Assembly: GCA_041441465.1 (NCBI GenBank)
Contig: JASDSY010000026.1
Coordinates: 246,965-310,964 of the forward strand
DNA: 64,000 nt
Direction: 5' to 3'
Source: JASDSY01 sp041441465
GTDB taxonomy: Bacteria > Muiribacteriota > UBA9980
Below the pieces are notes generated by a model. The model saw only the letters and a list, made by a program, of their open reading frames with translations. It did not search any database and had not been told where the DNA came from. The position numbers were made by a program, and so were the translations under genes. Positions 1 to 7,287 of the stretch are shown here, in pieces (position 1 is the stretch's first letter; each line of letters opens with the position of its first letter).

Positions 1-2
1 AT

Positions 3-215
3 TATTCAGACTGTTTAATAACGCCTGAATTTAACGATATCGGCTATTGGCAATTCAAGCGCGCTGCTGAGATAATTGAAATAGGCCAAAAATCAGGCAG
101 GCTGGCTGTACATGAAATAATAAAAGCGGCCGCAAATAAAAAAAATACAAAAATAAATTATGAAATTACAAATAAAGCTGTTAATGTAAGTCAAAAAATT
201 AATATTAACGTATAG
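3..215 (+). CDS. Patatin-like phospholipase, C-terminal end (partial)
   Basis: This reading frame enters from the left edge and stops at TAG 213-215, leaving about 70 residues. The visible stretch contains DCLITPEFNDIGYWQFKRA followed by EIIEIGQ. This resembles the end of RssA-type patatin-family proteins, where a 'D-V-x-I-x-P' strand is followed by 'D/Y-x-x-F-x-x-A-x-x-x-I-x-x-G'. Family members are serine lipid acyl hydrolases, but the Ser-Asp catalytic dyad lies outside the window, so activity cannot be judged. The tail after the conserved part is Lys/Asn-rich and unremarkable. The HEAT-repeat gene on the same strand starts 90 nt downstream. Confidence 0.6.
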   Translation, partial: YSDCLITPEFNDIGYWQFKRAAEIIEIGQKSGRLAVHEIIKAAANKKNTKINYEITNKAVNVSQKININV

Positions 216-305
216 CATAATTATTATAAATTCCAAAAGCCATGGCAAAGCGGCTGCAAAACGTTAATATTTTTTTGGCACATTCAAGCGATTGGATGTT
301 GAGTT

Positions 306-1811
306 ATGAGTAAAAATTTTGACGAATTGATATTCGGGTTAGAATCAGAGCTTGACGATGATAAAATAAAAGCCGCAAGGATGCTTGCTCAAATCGGCGA
401 TATGAGTGTCATGCCGGTGCTTGAAGCTGCTTTTAAAGCTTCCAGCCAGACTTCAAGATATTTCATAAAAAAAGCTATCGACGCGATTAAAGCACGCGAA
501 GCTGCCGGGCAGACAGCGCCGCAGCCTGAAACACCGGCATCTTCACCGGCAATAAACAGGCCTTCGCAATCAGCAGTTCCGCCGTCAAGGCCGATAACGC
601 CGGCTGCAGCGCCGGCCGAAGATGACGACCCGCTCGCCGGCATAAAACTTACACCCAAAGCGCCTCCGCAGCCGGTAATTCCACCGGCGCCCAAACCGGC
701 AGCTGAAATGCCTGCCGCACCGGCTCCTGCAGCCAAAATTGAAATAACCGATTCAGAACTTCTGACAAAACTTTCTAAACTTCAAGGCGATGCTAAAATT
801 AAGGAACTTGAAAGAGTATTCGAAGAAGGCGATTACGACCTTTTAGATAACGTAGTAGTGGCTAAACTTTCAGAAATGATAGGCACGGAAAAGGAAATCG
901 ACGCAGCCTGCTGGTACATAAAATTGGTCAGCAAAAATGGCGGTGTTTCGTTTCTGCAGACAGTCGCCAGGTATTTAAAACACCCTAATCCTAAAGTAAT
1001 CGCTGCGGCCCTGGAAGCTCTTTATTACATTAAAGATAAAAACCTGGCAAATATAATTTTGCAGTTTGTAAGACACCCTGACCGCGAAGTTCAGTCCTCG
1101 GCGCTTTGTGCCCTGTGGACAAACGATTTTGAAAAATCAAGACAGATAATCGAAAAAATGTTGAATGCTGATGAACGCGAATACCGTTATGTCGCGGCCA
1201 GCGCAATTTCAAAAGTGCCTGACGACAAATCAATGGAACTTGCGATGTCAATATTTTATAATGAAGAAGACCCTGAAATATTCAAATTAGGCGTCAGCGC
1301 AATACAGCGTAAAACAAATGACAATAATTATTATAAATTGAAAGAAATCATAGATACGCTTCCGCCGCAAAAGGCAGGTTTTATAAAGCAAATAGTCGAT
1401 AAATTCGAAAAAATCCATCATACCCGCACCGATGACTACTCGCTCGACACCGAAAACGCTATATCACTTGACGAGGACACGAAGCCGGCGGCGCCTGCCG
1501 CACCAAAACCGGGAATAAAACCGGCATTCGGTCGAAAACCGCTCAAGCCGGCAGCAGAAACTTTCAGCGAACAGGACCTCGTCATCGATGAAAATAACCT
1601 AAAGCCAGTACAGACGTTACTAATTGAAATAGGCTCCAAAAAGGAACTCGAAAGAATAAGGGCGGTCAAAATGCTGGCCGCGCACTTAAAAAAAGGAGCT
1701 ATAGGCGACACTCTGGAACAAATATCATTCGCGCTCGAACTCGCGCAAAACGATTCATCTTCGAAAGTAAGAGATGAAGTGACAAATGGTCTCAAATTTC
1801 TAAAAAAATAA
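306..1811 (+). CDS. HEAT-repeat protein with Pro/Ala-rich linkers
   Basis: A 501-residue protein probably acting as a scaffold. Residues 1-65 form a short helical HEAT-like segment. Residues about 66-145 are a low-complexity Pro/Ala linker. Residues about 150-370 are a run of amphipathic helix pairs typical of HEAT repeats, with phrases such as HPNPKVIAAALEAL and HPDREVQSSALCAL. A second Pro/Ala linker (about 390-420) precedes a final HEAT-like segment to the C-terminus. There is no signal peptide, membrane segment or catalytic motif, so it is probably cytoplasmic. The start ATG is chosen because conserved-looking sequence begins at once; the ribosome site is weak. An antisense open frame over the GC-richer linker is a composition shadow. 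Binding partners are unknown. Confidence 0.8.
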   Translation: MSKNFDELIFGLESELDDDKIKAARMLAQIGDMSVMPVLEAAFKASSQTSRYFIKKAIDAIKAREAAGQTAPQPETPASSPAINRPSQSAVPPSRPITPAAAPAEDDDPLAGIKLTPKAPPQPVIPPAPKPAAEMPAAPAPAAKIEITDSELLTKLSKLQGDAKIKELERVFEEGDYDLLDNVVVAKLSEMIGTEKEIDAACWYIKLVSKNGGVSFLQTVARYLKHPNPKVIAAALEALYYIKDKNLANIILQFVRHPDREVQSSALCALWTNDFEKSRQIIEKMLNADEREYRYVAASAISKVPDDKSMELAMSIFYNEEDPEIFKLGVSAIQRKTNDNNYYKLKEIIDTLPPQKAGFIKQIVDKFEKIHHTRTDDYSLDTENAISLDEDTKPAAPAAPKPGIKPAFGRKPLKPAAETFSEQDLVIDENNLKPVQTLLIEIGSKKELERIRAVKMLAAHLKKGAIGDTLEQISFALELAQNDSSSKVRDEVTNGLKFLKK

Positions 1812-1917
1812 AATATGTTTATCTTCAGTTATTATTTTGAAGCATTGTAATTGTATCGAATAGTCATATCAACAGGCAAACACGTTAATAAAAAATTCAA
1901 GTTCTTAAAATAAACTT

Positions 1918-1958
1918 CGCGGAAACAGCTTAGTAAAAAGGTTGTTTCCGCGATTTGC
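1918..1958. terminator. Hairpin between convergent genes, likely terminator
   Basis: A perfect 10-bp inverted repeat, CGCGGAAACA (1918-1927) with TGTTTCCGCG (1943-1952), lies between the plus-strand HEAT gene and the minus-strand BtaA-like gene. The U-run is weak and interrupted on the plus strand (ATTTGCTTTCATTTTT) and poor on the minus strand. Its place between convergent genes supports a terminator role. Confidence 0.6.
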
Positions 1959-1986
1959 TTTCATTTTTTATCCAGTTATTATAAAA

Positions 1987-3096
1987 TTATTTCTTGACTT
2001 CGTAAACATGAAAACTTTCATACATAAAAGAACGATCCATTTTATGGAGTTTTTCAGCAAGTTCAGGCTCCGCCGTTAAATTTTTTAGAGTTGATTCATA
2101 TAAATTACGAGGTTGCGCCAGAGTATAGCGGTAACATAAACGCGCTTTGTCGGCCGCGAGACTTATGACTTCGCCCATAACATTATTAAAAATATCATCT
2201 TCCATCCATTCAAATATATTAGAAAGATTAAATTTATCAAAGCTGTTTTCACCGTATTTTTTTAGAACATCGGTTAATATTCCTTGGAATACCTCTATTT
2301 TATTGATATTTTTCTTCAACGCACTGAAATTCTTGGCCATCAAATAAGGCGGCACTGCCTCGCGCGAGAAAAATTTTCCGAGAAGTATCAATGCGAAAAA
2401 ATAGTTGTCTTTATTGTCAAGTTCACGCATTGCGCGCGCTACTTTGCGGTTCAAATTTTTATCGAATTCCTTTTCTTCGACATACCGAAATGAATGCGCG
2501 CCTTTTACCGCGCTAAGTATGCTTCTGTTCAAAAATATCCAGTTAAGTAAATTCCAGCGCCACATAGGTATAGAATCGTAATATTCGCGTTGTTTTTCAA
2601 TATTTTCGCATGAAAAAAGCCGCACGACAGGGTCATCGAAATAATAAAGCGACTTATGCAGGAACCTATATATCTTAAAAAACATTTCAACCTTACCGCA
2701 CATAATTATGCCATTTTTGATTAATTCCTTATTGCGGTCCCAGAAATACCTGGCATATTCAGGCAATGCGCCGCGTATTTTCTCATAAAGAACAATCCTG
2801 TATTCATTTGAAAATTTTTTAGGTTCGTTATAAAATTCCGCACCCAATAATTCAAGGAATTCCTCGTGATTAAGCTCTTTAATCGCCGCGATTTTTAATT
2901 CCAACAGCGCATTTTGAGCAATGTTCACATCTATAGAAACCACTTTTTGAGGATTTTCAGCGAGCAAATTCAGCGAGTTGCAGCCGCCGGAAGTGATCGA
3001 AAGCACCCGGTCAGATGTCTTAACATCCAAAGCAAGAGTGTTTAACCGCGGATCTTCCCATACATTGCTGTAAACTATCTTATTGTTTATTTTCAT
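1987..3096 (-). CDS. BtaA-like (DUF3419) aminocarboxypropyl transferase
   Basis: A 369-residue SAM-dependent enzyme of the DUF3419/BtaA family. BtaA transfers the 3-amino-3-carboxypropyl group of SAM to diacylglycerol, the first step of betaine-lipid (DGTS) synthesis. The family signature YSNVWEDPRLN is near the N-terminus, followed by the SAM-binding region SITSGGCNSLNLL and the acidic strand VSIDVN. No BtaB methyltransferase, needed for the second step, is next to it, so the product here may stop at diacylglyceryl-homoserine or be a different lipid. The start is set at ATG 3096, not the in-frame GTG at 3105, because that GTG lies inside the Shine-Dalgarno stretch AAAGGTGG five bases before the ATG. 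The protein is probably peripheral to the inner membrane. Substrate is inferred from family only. Confidence 0.75.
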   Translation of the reverse strand: MKINNKIVYSNVWEDPRLNTLALDVKTSDRVLSITSGGCNSLNLLAENPQKVVSIDVNIAQNALLELKIAAIKELNHEEFLELLGAEFYNEPKKFSNEYRIVLYEKIRGALPEYARYFWDRNKELIKNGIIMCGKVEMFFKIYRFLHKSLYYFDDPVVRLFSCENIEKQREYYDSIPMWRWNLLNWIFLNRSILSAVKGAHSFRYVEEKEFDKNLNRKVARAMRELDNKDNYFFALILLGKFFSREAVPPYLMAKNFSALKKNINKIEVFQGILTDVLKKYGENSFDKFNLSNIFEWMEDDIFNNVMGEVISLAADKARLCYRYTLAQPRNLYESTLKNLTAEPELAEKLHKMDRSFMYESFHVYEVKK

Positions 3097-3221
3097 AGTT
3101 TCCACCTTTATATTTTATTAAAAATTTCACAAAATAATTTAAAATCCCGGGCGCCGTTACAAACCCGCAAACGAAAATTTAATATAACAGCGGTATATGA
3201 ATTTCAATTCACGTTTTAAAT

Positions 3222-6017
3222 TTATTCCCTTACAATTCTAACTATTCCTTTAGCTCCGTCCATTTCGACAATATCGCCAGTTTTCAATATTTTAGTGATA
3301 TTAGTTATGCCGACGATCGCCGGAAGGCCGAGTTCGCGCGCCACGATAGCCGAATGAGAAAGAATGCTGCCGCGCTCTATCAATAATCCAGCGGCCGACG
3401 GGAAAAGCGGCACCCAGCCAGGGTCTGTCCTTGCGGCCACAAGTATCTCGCCGTTTAAGGACATGTCGTCTGACGGATTTAAAATAACCTTAACGCGGCC
3501 TCTCACAATGCCCGGACAGCAGCAGGTCCCTTTTATTTCGCCAGAGCCGTCTGCGTTTATGTTATTCTGATACCCTTCCGATGCAACGGTAAGGTCATTA
3601 CAATAAACAGAGCCATAAGTTTCAAGCCTGTCCGGAAGGTCTTCCATTTTTTCGAAAGCAGCGTATTCAGATTTTCGAAGTTCTATAAGACCTTTTAAAT
3701 TTTGAATTGTCGAGGTGCCGGCGATAAAACTAAAAATTTCATCCTTATTCAGATAAAAAATATCGTTATAATCGTTAATCACGTTTAATTTGCAAAACTG
3801 CCTGCCGATTCCGACAAATATCATGCGGGCAAGTCCGAACATTTTAGTGCGTGCAAATCTCTGATATTCACGAAACGCCACGGCTTTTTTTGTATAGCGC
3901 ACTATAAAATCAAAAAGGCGCTGTTTCGAAAAAACAAATAAAAACTTTTTGCCGGCTAATTTTTCGCCCACGGCCTTTTCAGCGGCCGTTCTTATTTCAC
4001 GCTCTTTTTCGCCCGCCTGTTCATCATGCCGGGAGTTAGCGGAAACATAATTTTTCAATATACTGAATAAAAATTGAGGTTTTTCTGTCAATGACGGCAC
4101 TTCAAGTTTCAATTCATTCATCGACCTGAATCCGAATTCATCAAGATACTCGAGAATCATGGCGCTGACTTTTTTGTAAGAATCAGGATTTTCGGATAAT
4201 TTTCCAGAAATGAACATTTCTTTTAAATTTTCTTCGGTGTTGTTTTTAAAAACTTCCGAAAGCGCGGCATCATTTTTTATTATCCCGGCAATTTCCTGAA
4301 GTTTTCGCATAGGAAGCGTGCTTTCGACATTCCCCTGGCCCGCTACCAGCTCGTTATGAAGCGAATTACCGCCGGCGTCGAGCCCCCACTTATCTATCAG
4401 AAGCTTTAACAGCCCGAAGAAGATCATCGCCATGAAATCATTTATAATTGGCGCTTTCCAATTACGAAGCACGGTATTTTCAAGTTCGTAATATATGTCC
4501 ATCAGCTTATGCGGCTGCGAGTTTTGAAAATCGTATTTATGATACTTATCAAACATTCGCTGATATATCGACATAAAATCTTTTATGCGGCTTTCGATCG
4601 TAAAAAACGCGCGTGCAAGCGCCAGACCGGAGAGCATAAGCCGCGGCAGCTCGACGAAATATTTCTTGAAAAAGCCGCCCTTAGACGTATCCGCCGGCGT
4701 AAAATCGATCTTCTGTTTCACGCCCATCATTTGTTCCATAAATCGGCGATTATAATTGTAACCGGGCAATACCGAAATAAGCCTGCACCAGTTTTTAATA
4801 TTATAATAAACACGGCCGTGCAAAAGCCCAAGCATATTGGCAAAATAAACGTCATTTTCAATTATCTTTTCCGCAGGCACTTTCAGCACTTCGCAAAATT
4901 GAACATAAACCATATGGTAAGCGTTCAAAGCAAATGAAAATGTCAGCGGCGAAGTTATTCCCGAATAACTTTCGACTATATTAGAATTATCCCATATAGT
5001 CTTGTATTCAAGCGCTGACGGCCTTAATACATCGAGGGTCGTTATCGGGCGTGCCTGCAATATATATATTACCGGGCCTTTTTCGCCGTATTCGATAGTC
5101 CATTCTATATCCTGCGGCTTATTTTGGTAATTGGCTTCTATATTTTTACATATCACGGCAAGCGCAAGAGCCTGTTCGGTCGAAAGGCAAGCTTTTTTTG
5201 CGTCGGCGCCTTCGACATTCACTCTTTTTGTGCCATAGCCTTTTTCAACATCAAAAATTATTTTTTCGCTTTTTTCAATAACTTCTGAATTTATAAAAGA
5301 TACCGCCGGAAACTTACGGCAAACATATTGATCGGAATTCAATTCGCCCGAAACCAGGCCTTCGCCCAGACCCGGCACCGCAGATATCAGTATTTCGTCA
5401 TATTTTTTCGAAATTGGATTTACAGTAAATGCAACACCTGACACCGCGCCGTTTATCATTTTTTGAATTACGACAGCAACCTTGACTCCAGTATTTGGAA
5501 TTGACTTAACATTTCTGTATGCTATCGCGCGGTCCGAAAACCCTGACGCAAAACAGCCTAAAACAGCATCAAGTATCTCGCTGTCGGTTTTGCAAAATAA
5601 AAAACTATCAAGCTGTCCGGCATACGAAAACTCCTTTGAATCCTCAGCTTCAGCGCTCGAACGCACCGCGCAAAAAACATTATCGCCTATATTTTCACGC
5701 ACGGATTTTATGATTTTATCGCTGACATCTTTTGGAAGATGCGAACTTTTAAAAAGGCTTCTTAATTTCGAGCCGGTTTTGGCAATAGCCGCGGGCGTTG
5801 AGCAGTCAAGTTCCGAAACAGCTTTATTAAAACTGCCGCCGAGAATTTCATTTACATAATAGTCAAATAATTCGGTCGATAAAACTATAAAAGCGGGAAC
5901 GTTAACGCCGAATCCGGAAAGACTAAAAAGATTTGCGCCTTTGCCGCCGACAAATTTAATATTTTTTGTTAATTCATTATCATTTTTTGTTATTACAAAT
6001 TTTTTCAGAACGAGCAC
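3222..6017 (-). CDS. PEP-synthase/rifampicin phosphotransferase-like enzyme
   Basis: A 931-residue phosphotransfer enzyme. Residues 1 to about 330 are an ATP-grasp pyruvate/phosphate-dikinase-type domain (GGKGANLFSLSGFGVNVP; VRSSAEAEDS; EWTIEYG). Residues about 340-810 are a family-specific helical middle. Residues about 840-931 are the swivelling phospho-His domain with SHSAIVARE, placing the phosphorylated His near residue 888. The C-terminal PEP/pyruvate TIM barrel of true PEP synthase or PPDK is absent. That ATP-grasp, middle, His order is the layout of rifampicin phosphotransferase and related enzymes, where the acceptor is bound by the middle domain. The acceptor here is unknown. The frame can start at GTG 6017, but GAGGTG there looks like the ribosome site for a CTG at 6008. 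It sits between UbiA-like and BtaA-like genes, so a lipid or prenyl-derived acceptor is possible (inference). Confidence 0.75.
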   Translation of the reverse strand: MLVLKKFVITKNDNELTKNIKFVGGKGANLFSLSGFGVNVPAFIVLSTELFDYYVNEILGGSFNKAVSELDCSTPAAIAKTGSKLRSLFKSSHLPKDVSDKIIKSVRENIGDNVFCAVRSSAEAEDSKEFSYAGQLDSFLFCKTDSEILDAVLGCFASGFSDRAIAYRNVKSIPNTGVKVAVVIQKMINGAVSGVAFTVNPISKKYDEILISAVPGLGEGLVSGELNSDQYVCRKFPAVSFINSEVIEKSEKIIFDVEKGYGTKRVNVEGADAKKACLSTEQALALAVICKNIEANYQNKPQDIEWTIEYGEKGPVIYILQARPITTLDVLRPSALEYKTIWDNSNIVESYSGITSPLTFSFALNAYHMVYVQFCEVLKVPAEKIIENDVYFANMLGLLHGRVYYNIKNWCRLISVLPGYNYNRRFMEQMMGVKQKIDFTPADTSKGGFFKKYFVELPRLMLSGLALARAFFTIESRIKDFMSIYQRMFDKYHKYDFQNSQPHKLMDIYYELENTVLRNWKAPIINDFMAMIFFGLLKLLIDKWGLDAGGNSLHNELVAGQGNVESTLPMRKLQEIAGIIKNDAALSEVFKNNTEENLKEMFISGKLSENPDSYKKVSAMILEYLDEFGFRSMNELKLEVPSLTEKPQFLFSILKNYVSANSRHDEQAGEKEREIRTAAEKAVGEKLAGKKFLFVFSKQRLFDFIVRYTKKAVAFREYQRFARTKMFGLARMIFVGIGRQFCKLNVINDYNDIFYLNKDEIFSFIAGTSTIQNLKGLIELRKSEYAAFEKMEDLPDRLETYGSVYCNDLTVASEGYQNNINADGSGEIKGTCCCPGIVRGRVKVILNPSDDMSLNGEILVAARTDPGWVPLFPSAAGLLIERGSILSHSAIVARELGLPAIVGITNITKILKTGDIVEMDGAKGIVRIVRE

Positions 6018-6162
6018 CTCGCGTTTTTATGAATTAAATAATTTGAAATATTATACCATAAAATTCACATATTATGTTATAAAATAAATAAAAACAGCAC
6101 TATCAGCACAAAAAATAACAAAATTAAATAATATGCAAAATAATATCTTTTAATCAGCTTTA
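6018..6162. other. AT-rich intergenic stretch
   Basis: Between the phosphotransferase gene and the hairpin that follows the UbiA gene. The sequence is A/T-rich with no open frame, repeat or clear promoter pair that I could find. Confidence 0.4.
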
Positions 6163-6206
6163 AAATAAAATTCGGATTCAATCCTAAAGAAAGTAAATCC
6201 GAATTT
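6163..6206 (-). terminator. Intrinsic terminator after the UbiA-like gene
   Basis: An 11-bp perfect stem, AAATTCGGATT (6168-6178) with AATCCGAATTT (6196-6206). On the minus strand it is followed by a T-rich run (TATTTTAAAG). It lies about 60 nt beyond the stop of the UbiA-like gene and separates it from the phosphotransferase gene. Confidence 0.75.
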
Positions 6207-6263
6207 AAAGCTATATAAATTTAGTCGAATATATTCCAATAATTAATAATTTTAAAGCCACAA

Positions 6264-7232
6264 TCAGTTGATAATAAGATAACCCGTAATTAAAATCGCT
6301 ACATGATAAAGCACAAGATAGGCTGAAACAGCGCCGCGGTAAAATTTGGCATAAAATTTTGACGGATTGAAGCTATACAGCATACCGGAAATAGCGACCA
6401 CAAAAGATATTACAGCAGCCGAAACAAGCATATTTCCAAAAATTCCAATACCGGGCTGCTGTACATGACCGTCCGGCCAAGACAAATTGACGCAGCATAA
6501 ATAAAGCATCGAAAAAGCCATGAAAACGTTAATACCCAAAAGAATCACAGCGCCGCCGGGGCTCAGCCGCATCGAATAAGAATCCACTCCTTCACGCTCT
6601 TCATTTTTAGCAAAAGTTTTACGGCCGAATTCGAAAACATTAAAAACAAACCAGTTTCCAATAGCTATAGCCAAATACTGCCAGGGCATTGCATTTATAA
6701 AATTATCGGTCACCGCTGAAAATATTAAACATCCCATAAGGCAGGCAGAAAAGGTATGAGTAATCGCATATAGCTCCATTTTAGGGCGGAGCCAGTCGCC
6801 TATAAAAAACTCCTGGCGCATAACAAGCGTAAAAGCAAAAACAACTGCATACGTCGAAAACACTTTTATCCCGAGGCTGGCCGCAAGAACAACCTCAAGA
6901 ATTACAACAGATAAAATTCCGGCGCCGAATTCAAGAGTGGTTAAAACTCCGCGCGGCAAAGGCCTTTCTTGATTTACAAGCTTATCGGTTTCATAGTCTT
7001 TGATATCGTCAAAAAGGCGCATATGAAAAAAAATAAGCCAGACGAGGAAAAATCCGCCTAAAATTCTTAAATGGCAACATAAAGATTGCGGCGAGGAACA
7101 TACGGCCGTTGAATTATTAATAATCAAAGCCATAATCGCATTCGCGCCGAAAAAAGACGCAATCATAAGAGTATGACTTACAGGTTCGAAACGTTCAGAT
7201 ATAAAAACGGCCCATCTTTTTAAAATATGCAT
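6264..7232 (-). CDS. UbiA-superfamily prenyltransferase-like membrane protein
   Basis: A 322-residue polytopic membrane protein with about eight to nine hydrophobic helices. The first Asp-rich motif DDIKDYETD (residues about 75-83) is followed by NQERPLPRG, the UbiA-family pattern that binds Mg-prenyl diphosphate. The second Asp-rich motif is not a clear DxxxD; the equivalent loop reads EEREGVDSYS, so part of the second metal site may be altered. UbiA enzymes attach isoprenoid chains to aromatic rings, glycerophosphate or chlorophyll-type acceptors, and the acceptor cannot be told here. The gene lies 55 nt after the calcium ATPase gene in the same direction and is followed by a terminator. 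Confidence 0.75.
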   Translation of the reverse strand: MHILKRWAVFISERFEPVSHTLMIASFFGANAIMALIINNSTAVCSSPQSLCCHLRILGGFFLVWLIFFHMRLFDDIKDYETDKLVNQERPLPRGVLTTLEFGAGILSVVILEVVLAASLGIKVFSTYAVVFAFTLVMRQEFFIGDWLRPKMELYAITHTFSACLMGCLIFSAVTDNFINAMPWQYLAIAIGNWFVFNVFEFGRKTFAKNEEREGVDSYSMRLSPGGAVILLGINVFMAFSMLYLCCVNLSWPDGHVQQPGIGIFGNMLVSAAVISFVVAISGMLYSFNPSKFYAKFYRGAVSAYLVLYHVAILITGYLIIN

Positions 7233-7287
7233 ATATATCTTCCTTATATTTTTATTAATAAACCATATAATCCCATAATTTAATTTT

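Noticed and set aside
389..736. 115-codon antisense frame over the Pro/Ala linker of the HEAT gene
   Set aside because: Low-complexity Gly/Ala translation, no ribosome site, and explained by GC-richer codons on the other strand.
3222..6017. Firm call as rifampicin phosphotransferase or as PEP synthase
   Set aside because: Domain order fits the former only in outline and the PEP barrel of the latter is missing; kept as a family-level call.
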